Below are positions 10,989 to 21,462 of a DNA stretch of 64,000 nucleotides, piece by piece. Each line of letters opens with the position of its first letter. The stretch's first letter is position 1. A program made the position numbers and the translations under genes. The notes beneath the pieces are model-generated. The model had not been told where the DNA came from and searched no databases. It was given only the letters and a program-made list of their open reading frames with translations. This stretch comes from Spirodela intermedia (lineage: Eukaryota; Streptophyta; Magnoliopsida; Alismatales; Araceae). The DNA lies in contig LR746265.1 in the NCBI GenBank assembly GCA_902729315.2, forward strand, positions 4,816,892 through 4,880,891, in the 5' to 3' direction.

Positions 10989-13900
10989 GACCACTATAAT
11001 TTTCCGGCTGATGAAATCATAAAACCCAACAGGATGATGTTAAGATGAATGGCCAATACGGAATGAACACTCACGGCAAACGTATGCGTATGAATCACCA
11101 ATCAATAAGACCAGAGGAAAACACTAACGCCGATTGGCAGGAATTATGGCACATTAGTTCATCTAGTTGGTGTATCATCATCCATTATCTTTGAGTGGAA
11201 TTATGTCAGCGTTTACAATATTCCGCACCAAAATCATTTTCCTAAATTATTCAGATTTCACAAAAACCCGCGGCACCAGATTCATGCATGTTAACTAGGG
11301 ATTAGGAAAAATATATTTTTCATGAAATGAATAGGAGTGTTTCGTGACTGCAGCCATTGCCCTCTACAGCGTCGACCATCAGCCACCCTCAAGCTGGTTA
11401 TACTCCTTTCTTATAATCTTGTGAAACGGCGATCTTGCAAAGGTTTGATGAGATGCGAGATCCCTTGCAACGAACCAAGACATCAGGTTAGAATCAATGT
11501 GCACAGCCCTTAAGCGTTCTGATTGACTTCTGACGTTGGCAAATGGACAAGAGAAGCCTCCGTCAGTATTGTTACAGCCAACTCTTGAGGAGAAGGGGCG
11601 GATTTCTCTACTCTACAACTGAAACACTTCTGGGGAAAGGTGATAAACTCTCGGTGGGCACGTTTACTTCCCAATGAATAAAAGATGACTTATACAGTCG
11701 TGATGGATGGCTGGTCAGGTAAAGCATAAAAAATATAGCAACATACTGGTCAGTCAATGATCCGCATCCGTGGTTCTCAAGATGGAAAAGGTGCGCTAAA
11801 AGAGCTTACCCTGGAGGGAGACACTTGAGAAATGACGAATTATTATCCTCTCAGTGAGAAAAGGTGAAGAAGGAGATAAAACTCGGAGTAGGCACGCTCT
11901 TCCTTCATTCGGAGTGGGTGTAGGGGGGGTTGGTTAATTTCGTGTTAAGAACTCCAGATCGTCCGTGTAAAGCAAAAGGAAAAGAGTTGGAGAGAAGTGC
12001 ATACTGGGTGGGGAATTGGGTCACTGCAGGAAAATAATGTCCCCATAACTGGAGGACCTCTGTCTGAGGACCCGGCTTTCTGGCATGCTAGCAGAGCCAT
12101 GGATATGATGTTGCACTCTTACAAGTGCATCGAGAGCAAGTCGCACATGCAGATGTACCAAGATATACGTAAGAATATTGATGCATTCATAAAATAGCAA
12201 CTGAAATTTTGATCCACTATTATATGATGCTGGATAAAATAATTTCTCATCATTCATAACCCATCCTACATGCAGATGCATTGTTTGCAAGTATAAACGG
12301 AGCAAAATGAGTAAAGAAAAATGCATGCGGAATGATGGCTACGTGTAAAAAGTGGCATAGAGAGAAATGGAAAATCAACTTACGGTCGCCATTAGGGAAT
12401 ACATGCCATGTCTCTCCTTGACGAGAACCTATTCCAGCAAAGAATCTCTCTTCCCACTTGTCCCCCCATTTAGCACCTAATTCGGTCTCTGCCCATTTAT
12501 CTGTCCTGAGAAGAAAGTAAAATACAGTAAAATGAGGTCAATACGATACTAATAATAAGAAATGGCATCAAAATAAGAAGCAATCTGTCTGGCATGATAT
12601 GAAGGAGCTCTTGAAGTTCGTCGTGGATTCACTAAAGATTGAATAGCGCTGTGATATGTTGTGAATCACTCGTGCATTGATGACATCAAAATTCCTAGGG
12701 AAGCATTATTTCACATGAAATATCCACATTTACTGCTCCAACAGACTTGGATCTAAACAGGAGACACATTGGAGGCTACATCGCATCACCAATAAATTGA
12801 TGAACAAGCCTGAGAAAAATTCTATGCAGAAATCTAGTCAAAAGGTCTTTCATTCCCTTTTTCCAAATACCCATTTTGCAGCTGCACTACAAGTAGTTAA
12901 CATAAATGAAGGAATAAGGAGCAGAACTGTTTTGAAATGTATCTTGAACTGATTTCCATGCCAACCGAATTTCAAGATAATTCTCTTACTTTGAAGAATT
13001 CTCTCAGACGAAACCATGAGTCATTCTCCTACTGCTTTCTACAGTATCTCATCTATTAACGGTCATTCAGTTCTACTTTGAAGTTATTTTCACCATGATG
13101 GCTAACAAGCCCGCATAATTGCTTTGTAGTTTTACATATTTTGAGTAACACTTGGCATAGCATCGGATAGAAGCAGAACAGCAGTAAATGAAAGGAAATG
13201 AGAGAAAATTGGAAGAAACCATTTCAGAACTGATCCTCTTCCATCATAATGCTCTCCCCATTTCTCCCACCATGATTGTTCATTCAGTTTGCCATACTTG
13301 TGCGCTCCTTTCTCAGTCCATCCTTTGGCATCATACTTCTCCCACCTGGACAGAAGAGCCAAATGTAGAGACAAAGCTAATTTTGGAGATGAATGACTCA
13401 ACCTGACATGATGAATGCAGATAAACCATTCAACTTCAAATTCACCGGAAATATTACTCACCACTTCTCGTACCAACCAGCAGTTTCAGTCCCCGACTTT
13501 GCTTGCTTCTGAGCGCTTCTCTCTATCCTTGCAAGGTTACTGCATTTTTAAAGTAAAAAAACCAAGGTTTATCAACAACGAAAATAAAAAAGAGCTTATA
13601 GCTCTCGAGTCACGACTCATTATCGGTAACTGAACCAGGGGAACTGTCATTGACCATCCTCAACTTGCATTCATCTTTTCCCCAACATATTACAGGTGCA
13701 AAGCCAACACTAAATATTCACGCTAGAGCTTTTCCAAATTCGCTATCAAGGTTTATCGAAAAAGTCCATCAGTTAACCTAATTCACAGAAGAACCCATAA
13801 GATAACATGGACGGAGAAAAAAGTATAGCATGTTATCCTCAAGGCTCAGACTCCTGGTCTCCACACTGTAAGCTTATTCACCATTTCTAAATCAAAAGGC

Positions 13901-16900
13901 TTCACAGTAGATTTCTTAAGATGTTTGTTGATATAGAAACAAAGACTGTATTTAGTATCAAGCCTGTCAATACGTCATGCATAGCCCACTGATAAATTAT
14001 AGGCACTTCATTCTAAGAAAACTTTATTTATAGATAAAAATTCCAGTTCAAAACTCAGAGGAAGAAACAATAGTTGGTTTCTCAGGTTTCATAAAAATAT
14101 TGCATTGTATCTCTTTAAGACAAGGTACATGATGTCGTCCTCTCCTTTAACAATCTTGTGTGAACCATCAACATTTTTAAGATATGCGGATTGTCCACAT
14201 TTTGTGGACTTCATTCAGATTGCCCACAAAATGTGGACGTCACATCATTCACAGTGCACATGCGGATTGTCCACATTTTGTGGAACACAGGGTTCTCGAC
14301 GTGATTTTTTATCTTTACCACAGTCTGACGAATGCACCACTACAGTATTCCATTTTTTATTCATTCTTCGGGCTTTTTGCTTTCTGATGGCGTTTATAGC
14401 AAACTACTAACAATCCCTAGCCAGAAGGATGGCTTCTGACTCAAATAAAACCGAAATCTGCTCTCCTTGAACCCAAAGAAAGAAAATAATTCTCAATCGT
14501 TAGATTCCACCATAAGGCATTTGACAACATGATGTCATACTCATGTAACAGTGATTAAATTTGATGAATCTTCACAGAGAATCATACAAATGAAAACCAT
14601 TTTCACAACAACCTAGTCTGGGTACTTTAAAAAAAAAACCCGTCGAAGAAACCTCTGAACCACAAATTACGCTGAAAGTAAAACATTTATAGGGCAAAAA
14701 CAACGCTTAGTTAAAGGTTTGCTTGATAAGAGTCAAAGCTCTGTCCCCGGGTGAGTAAAGGTCAACAGGAAACACCACCGAGAGATTTTTAGAATCATGA
14801 TTTTGTATTCTGTTGGCTTGTTTCTGAGGGAACTGCAAAGGAACTTTCCAATTCATGACATTGACATTAGTTTCATTGAAAAATCATTAGCACCCTTTGA
14901 ATACAACGATAGCCTAAAAAGATAAATGGCAAATTCGGTAAAACTGCATCAAAACAGCCTAATTAAATTTAGATAGTACCTCCATTCATCCTGATAAAGG
15001 ACTTCCTGCCAGGTTTCCCACCATGAATCTCCTTCAGCATTTTTGCCCAACTTTTCAACACCTATGGAGAGAGGACGTCCATGGACCAGGTGAGAAGGGG
15101 TGCAGCTCCGTGGACCCCTCATTGAGGACAAAGGATTCACACAGAGATAGAATGTAGTGACTTACATTAATAAAATTATCAAGATCAGAATGCCACACCT
15201 AGAGCATATAAACATCAATCAACAAGGTAGGATGAACTTTTGTCATTCCCACCAAGAAGAAAAATTTAAAGCAAAGGGTTATGTGCAATGCTGATCGAGT
15301 TGCATTATGTAAAACAATAAATAGTTCACTATCATTTCTTTTCAAGACATTCGAACATTGTGCCTCATTTGATTTTCTAAATTCCCTAGCAGTAAAGGTA
15401 GAAGGGTTGAGGAATAACTTCACAATTCTATGTTTACTCGGCATGAAGCAGTGGACAAAGAGCTAAAAGCATTAATCTCACGAAATTCATGAAGACTAAC
15501 TCCAGTTATGTGGCCAGTTTACTACAGAAGAAGGATTGCCTCATTAATTTGACAATCAAAGTGCATTAGCGTCAATACACACTGGGGTAATAAAGCCGTA
15601 TCAGATGAAAGAGAGTATGGAGAAAGCAGAATGAGCAAATCTAAATTAGTTCACAATTCCATGTGGCGTCAAACAGAACCAAAATCTTCTATTTATCCCA
15701 TGAGTGCAACACTGAACCAAAACCCACGATATTCCCCAATATGATAATGGATAGAAAAGATATATTGGTAGGTGCATCAGGCTACTTCCCAACATAATCT
15801 CCAATCAAAAGCTTCAATGTGAGCCAAAAGGCTAAGAGTAAAAAACCAGTTTCAAAGAAACTTGAACTAACATTTTTTCCCTGTATTGAATGATGTACAG
15901 TCTCTTGTGTTTCCACCCAAAAAATTGCTTGAAACGAAATGCACATCCTTATTCCTGAATTGCAATGTAGCCCTTTAGGAAACTGTTACTGAAGTGGATC
16001 TTGGTAATGCATAATAAATGCTGGTAATCATTTACAGGGCTATAACACTGATTTTAAAGGACAAACAAATTTGAAAACAACTCATTGTTTTCAATGAAGC
16101 AAATCAAGGTGGCACACACAACTATCTAAGAGAATACACAGAGCAAACCACACAAATGATTATGCATATGTATGGATGCACAGAGCTGTCCATGGCCTTT
16201 TCTTAAACGTTTTAGTTTGTTTTGAAATAACAGGTGAACGTGATAAATAAATTTCAAGCTATGGAAGGCTCCAATCATGGACATATCAATGGTTTCTACA
16301 GCATGCTTTTTTTTCATCACGTAAGATATCCTTTCTAATTTATAAGAATTTTTTATTTAGACAACATTTAAAATAATGACACACCTAGTTCTTTGTATCC
16401 AGTCCAGTCACTCTTCTCCCACCACTGCCAAGAAAATGAATGGAAGAATATTAGTGTATCACCAGGTGTAACTAGACGATAATGAAACAAATTAACTGCA
16501 CATAATGCAATATTTGACTTGAAATGCATCCTAGCAACGTAAATTTAGACAGAAAAACAGGAAACCGTTGTGTATGAGACTGAAAGGAAATAACATGAGA
16601 AGATGATAATATTAAACCAGAGAGGCTTCTGCCATACAAATAGATAAAGCCAGGAATCTAGTATCCACACCAAAAACGTGGTGGAATACCTAAAGCCAGG
16701 AATCGATACTCCTTCAATACAGCCTTTAGAACGTGGTGGAATACCTCAACTACGCAAGGAAGCAATCAGCAGACATCTGAATCCTAGCCACATTTATCTT
16801 GACAGTTTCCTTGCAAAATTGGGGTAATCTATCGTACCAAAAACGCTGCTGACTTCAGATTGATGCACAGGAACTAGGTGATAGCGACCATTGTCAACCA

Positions 16901-19900
16901 TCCAAGCTCAAATCATGTCATGAAATAAAGAGCTGTCCGCTTTCCAGAAAAATATGATAAATGAAAAAAATATATACAGGATCAACCCTCGAGTATGTAT
17001 GACTAAATTTGCAGTTCACATTAAATAACTGGACAAGTCTCTATATTTTTAGCTTTATATCTCCAAATAGACCTACATCTTTGACGCGAGCATCATGAAT
17101 TCATACAAAAACTGCAAACGGAAATAAAACAAAGATGATATGAAAAAATGATTTGTCACGAGATTGTTACTATGAAAATGTCTCAAATACACTTCAAGAG
17201 AAAATAATAAAGAAGGAAAACAAAAAAATCATGTATGCTTGATAGGTCATACGTATTCCAAATTGAATCAAAAGTTCACTCCGAGTATTATTTACCAATT
17301 TATTGTCCATAACTTAATAATGCCATATACTTATACAGACGATATGAAAAATACTGAATTTCGACACAAAAGAATAAAAGGGATTTTCTCATGCAACATA
17401 AAAGGAATGTCATGGAAACATTTCCTTTAAATAATAGAAGGGATTTTCTTCATCCTGAGATATTGCTTCTCAGTTCAACAGAAAAGCAAAGTGCATTAAA
17501 AGAAAATGCTCATCTTAAGACATCCATAATTTATATCAGGTTACAAGTCAAGAACTAACAAAATGATATATGAACTGGAAAGGAATTTCAAACAGCTTGA
17601 TTGGAAAATATCATAAAAGCCAATCTTGTTCACCAGAAATAACCACATGATATAAACCCAAAGACAAGGTATTTTTTCTGAAAATAAGAAGCATACCATT
17701 TCTTTCCACTCTGAGGAACCATCATAAGATTGTCCTCCCATCCGAGCCCAGCGGCACTGGTACCCATTATCTCCAAGATCGACTCCACTTTCCCGGTACC
17801 AAGTGCTACCATCTTCATTTGTGCCAGACTCATTTACACTTTCGTTTAACAGGTTAATTCCCCAGTCCTTCTCATTAGCAATACCAGTGTCTGGGGTGAA
17901 TAAATCAAGAAGCCAAATATTCTTTCAGAAACATCACACTATGAACAAAATAGCATCTTCAAGACATGTCATGAATGAAAAAAACTATGAACAAAATAGC
18001 ATCTTCAAGACATGTCATGAATGAAAAAAAAACCTCATGATCAACATAGGTGCTCGATCGTGGAAGTGTGCCAAGGAGAACTCTTACAGGAAGCAACTTT
18101 TGAATGATGGCACAATGAAACCATGCCACTTCCAAACCTCTTAATCAAGTAAATATAGCGGTAGGCAACATAGGAAGAGGATCTGACCTCTTTTAGGAGG
18201 AGTATCACGAGACTGAGGAGCAGTATTTCTTGGGCTGCAGCGGGGATAAAAATCTTCTGGTTTGGATGCACTTCTGGGACTAAAAAAGAGAAAGCGGGAA
18301 AACTTAGAGGCAATCCAGATCTATCATTAAAATGCAACAGCAGTCTCATAAGTAAAGGTAGTATGCCTCAAGACCATGCTAAACAACATAAATCAAACCG
18401 GTAAAAGCTGAAGAATGCATGGAAGCTACTTTGCCAAAGAATTCTAAATCTTTTCCATTAACACCCGAAAAGAATTATCAAAAAAATAATGCTCCAGCTG
18501 ACAATCATGTGCTGCATAATTGAATAGACAAATGAAAAACCCTGATAAAACTTCAATCGTCTTGATAAGAGAAATCTGAAAAGGCAGATGATTGTAATGA
18601 AGAAAAACAGAATACATTGATACAGTAACCAGTTTCATAGTTGACAGCACAAGAGAGAACTGGCACATGGAATGAGCATTGTATTAACAGAGATATTTTA
18701 TATGAATTATCTCATGAAAATTAACTCGTCGATATCTTTGATGATTAGAGACCCGATTTTTTTTTAACCCGCCATCATCATGTCTCCAAAAAAAATAAAT
18801 CAATGGAAAATCAATGAATACCCCTAATTAGACTGTTTAACATCTATTTACTTCATACAGAGGATTCTGAAGGATAAGTATCAAATACATTAAGAATACA
18901 ATCAATGTCTCATATAACGACCAAACACTTACAACTTTTTTTGTTTTAATTAATACAAGCGCTTCATCATCCAATTTGAGTATGAAGATTTCAAAGCAAA
19001 AACCATGTACTTTTTAAAGTTCGGCTAAAATAAGAATGAGGAAAATAGATTTAGTTACCAAAGAGGTATTGACTACCGACATAAAAATAAACTTACTGAA
19101 CCTTCTTTAGTGAATAACAGATAAAAAAAAAGGATTGGCAGAGTTCAATATTGCACTCCTAACACTAGTTTGCGAGAGAGCATCAGCACAAAGATCTATC
19201 GGAAGAAAGAAATCCTACTTGTGTAAGACTGGCCAGAAAGACCCTACACTGCCTAAATCAGCACAAAAGATGTTCTACTCCCTTAACGCACAAGGACAAG
19301 AGGTAGCGTAGTTTATGCATACACGCCGTCCTCTTCGATTTACAAAGTGGAACACCGACATGACAGTTGCGTGCAATATCGGTTCACATCCAAACAGTTC
19401 CAGAAGACATATATCATCAAAGGCTCGTACGTACTCCACGACTTTACCGTGTCGATGTAAGAGTCTAACCGTAGACATCCAGAACAATTTACATAAAGCC
19501 AAGTCAGAACAGTTGGCGTATGGCCTTGTCCGCTGAAAGTCGAAAATTCCTCCAAAAATGATCAAAGGAGATCAGCAGAAAACGGATGGAAGAAAAACAA
19601 GATTATTTTACCGTCGAGACGGGAAAGGAAGAGCGGGAAGAGCTTGCATCCGGACTCTCCGGGGACTCTTCTTCGTGTCGAGGCGCCATTCTTCTGCTTT
19701 CTCCGCGGCGGTGACCGCCTTGCCTTTCCCCAGTTTCCGGAACTCGGATGAGTCCCCTCGGCAGAAGACGACTCCGCGGGGCCGCCCCCCGTTCCCCACT
19801 CTAGCTTTCCTCGTCCTGAAATCGACGCGGTGAGAAGTCGGCAGCAGAGGCAAGGCGCCTATTGTCCTGATCATCACATCCCATGGAGCAGTGGCGGCGG

Positions 19901-19943
19901 CGGCTGCAGCAGCGAGGCCACTGGAACTGGCATTCATTCTCAC
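10326..19943 (-). CDS. ESV1: EARLY STARVATION 1 (ESV1)-type starch-granule protein, 11 exons
   Basis: Eleven exons on the minus strand: 19943..19612, 18279..18188, 17890..17697, 16424..16385, 15061..14980, 13539..13462, 13345..13220, 12505..12384, 10872..10833, 10647..10573, 10485..10326. All phases join without a stop to give 446 residues. Exon 1 encodes an Ala/Ser/Arg-rich chloroplast transit peptide. The rest is the Trp- and aromatic-rich starch-binding repeat region of ESV1/LESV, with landmarks DTGIANEKDWGINLLNE, GDNGYRCRW, GDSWWETWQEV, EKYDAKGWTEKGAHKYGK, EQSWWEKWGEHYDG, DKWAETELGAKWGDKWEE, RTWGEEHFGNGKVHKYGK and a final YYEAEPHYGWADVV. A Pro-rich tail follows. ESV1 binds starch glucans in the chloroplast stroma and protects granules from premature degradation. 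The length and Pro-rich tail favour ESV1 over the longer paralogue LESV. Two exons are only 40 nt. Confidence 0.9.
10929..10984. repeat. (GA)n microsatellite in ESV1 intron 8
   Basis: Uninterrupted GA run of about 56 bases, the longest perfect dinucleotide run in the window. It lies just upstream (on the minus-strand transcript) of the 40-nt exon 9, within about 60 bases of its acceptor site. Confidence 0.95.
14185..14284. repeat. Three hairpin-like repeat units in ESV1 intron 5
   Basis: The word TGCGGATTGTCCACATTTTG plus TGGA occurs at 14185-14208 and again at 14261-14284. A third related unit at about 14217-14238 reads GATTGCCCACAAAATGTGGAC, with the central T run inverted to A. Each unit has TCCACA/TGTGGA arms able to pair around a short AT loop. 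Confidence 0.75.
16645..16748. repeat. Imperfect direct repeat in ESV1 intron 3
   Basis: The words AAGCCAGGAATC and AACGTGGTGGAATACCT occur twice each in the same order, about 45-55 bp apart. This looks like a diverged local duplication within the intron between exons 3 and 4. Confidence 0.6.
17939..18031. repeat. 46-bp tandem duplication in ESV1 intron 2
   Basis: Two near-identical head-to-tail copies with a 46-bp period (for example ATGAACAAAATAGCATCTTC at 17941 and again at 17987), ending in A runs of different length. They lie between exons 2 and 3 of ESV1. Confidence 0.85.
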
Positions 19944-20062
19944 TCCCGCAGTCTACACAAGCGCCATCCACGCCACGCCGACGATCGACCCCCTCACCGA
20001 GTCCAGGCAACCCTAAACAACAACGGAACTCCGGAGGTTGAGAGGGAATTGTTTCAGCCTCC

Positions 20063-20071
20063 TATATTATA
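20063..20071 (-). promoter_or_regulatory. Possible TATA element of ESV1
   Basis: TATAATATA on the minus strand, about 120 bp upstream of the ESV1 start codon and the only TATA-like word near it. Assigned by position and composition only. Confidence 0.35.
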
Positions 20072-20498
20072 GCAGTAGATTTTTGAAACCGGACAGAGAA
20101 AGACAGAGAGAAGAGAGTGAATTCTCCCTCCTCGCGGCCAATGTGGGTCTAGAGGCCCCGGACGGAGGCGGGCTATGCCGATGGGCCGCAGGGGGGAAGA
20201 GTGAGAGAAAGACAGAGAGACAGACAGACATACGCAGAGAGAGAGAGAGGGGGGGGAGGGGAGCGGCCAGTGTGGTGCCTTGCCGCTCGAGGGATATCAG
20301 GCGAAGTGGGGATTAACCAAACACGTGAGCTGGTTGCGGGCCAACTCTCAAACAAAAGTGCATCGCTTTCGGATCCGTTCTCTCTGCCCCGATTTGACGT
20401 ATCAGCCGCGCCCGCCCATGAACCGAAACCACCGCCGGGATAATTTGAACCCGTTTCACCACTAACCGACAACCCTCCACGTAGAACCTGTGACGCAT

Positions 20499-20506
<8 letters not shown>

Positions 20507-20538
<32 letters not shown>
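20507..20538. repeat. (CT)n microsatellite in the ESV1-HCF244 spacer
   Basis: Run of about 32 bases of CT, flanked by C runs, in the shared promoter region. Confidence 0.95.
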
Positions 20539-20539
<1 letters not shown>

Positions 20540-21176
20540 CGCCGTGGAGCGAGCCATGTCGGCGTTACAGTTCATCCACGAAGGCGGGACACGCGGCCGC
20601 TTCCCCGGGCTCCAGCCACGTGGCGAAGAGTTCGAAGCCGGAGCGTGGCGGGGAAATGGATAGCGCGCAAAGACGACGTGGCGGGGAAACGACTGCGGTT
20701 CGTGGCTGGGAACCCACCGGCGGCTGACGGTGATGCGGCCTTCCCACGGTGGAGGATAAGAACGAGGGATACGGACACGTGTCCGGGGCTCCCCACCACT
20801 GGATGCCTCCCCCCCGGGGGGAAATTCCGCCTCCTCGCTGTTCGGATCGTGGGAACTCGCCGTCGGACGGGGGACGGAGACATCTTTTTTTTGTGGATTG
20901 TGATTAAGACGTTGCGGCGATTTGACTCCCGGGGATCCTCCCATTCTGCCGCAATCCTAACCCATTCTTGGATCACACGTGTGGGCCCCCTCTTCGATAT
21001 CGCGTCTCCCAGGTGAGAGATGAGGTTCTTTTACCCTTTTTTTTTCAAAAAAAATGCAATTTTGCCCATCATTTTCCTCATTTTTCCAATTAAAAAATGC
21101 CCATTTCTCGAACGTTAATTGGCCGAGAGAGTTGAGTCCGGTGTTAGGATCAAATGAGCCGGACGAGGAGGGGGGG

Positions 21177-21230
21177 AGGCCCATTGGGTTAGGCCCATAT
21201 TGGCCCAATATGGGGGATGAGGCCCGGGGG
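21177..21230 (+). promoter_or_regulatory. Site II (GGCCCA) cluster with 21-bp palindrome upstream of HCF244
   Basis: AGGCCCAT occurs at 21177-21184 and 21191-21198, TGGCCCA at 21201-21207, and a further GGCCC at about 21221. The segment 21194-21214 is an odd-length palindrome (CCCATATTGG / CCAATATGGG around a central base). GGCCCA/TGGGCC elements are known TCP-factor sites in promoters of plastid and housekeeping genes; that role here is inferred. Confidence 0.55.
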
Positions 21231-21462
21231 GTCCTGACCGTTCGGCCCGCCGTTATCCGAGCTGGAAAACAAATGGCGTGATCCGTCTCGACGTGGAGGG
21301 ATTGAGATCGACTGCTTCTCCTCCTCACACTTGAAGCCCACTCCCTCGTTCACCCTCTCTTATTGGTCAGATGGGAGCGGACGAGGAAGAGCGTTCAGCT
21401 CCTCGCTTCCTCTCTCCCTCTCTCTCTCCATCCGCGGCCATCCCGCGACATCCTTCTCTTCG

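Larger units (their letters stand above)
19944..21462. promoter_or_regulatory. Divergent promoter region shared by ESV1 and HCF244
   Basis: 1.5 kb between the start codons of two divergent chloroplast-protein genes. From left to right it holds a TATATTATA-like element facing ESV1, GA-rich DNA (20095-20260), a (CT)n run (20507-20538), a GC-rich block with ACGTG words (20580-20830), and a cluster of GGCCCA/TGGGCC site II elements (21177-21230) about 250 bp upstream of the HCF244 ATG. Long open frames on both strands reflect GC content only. Confidence 0.6.
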
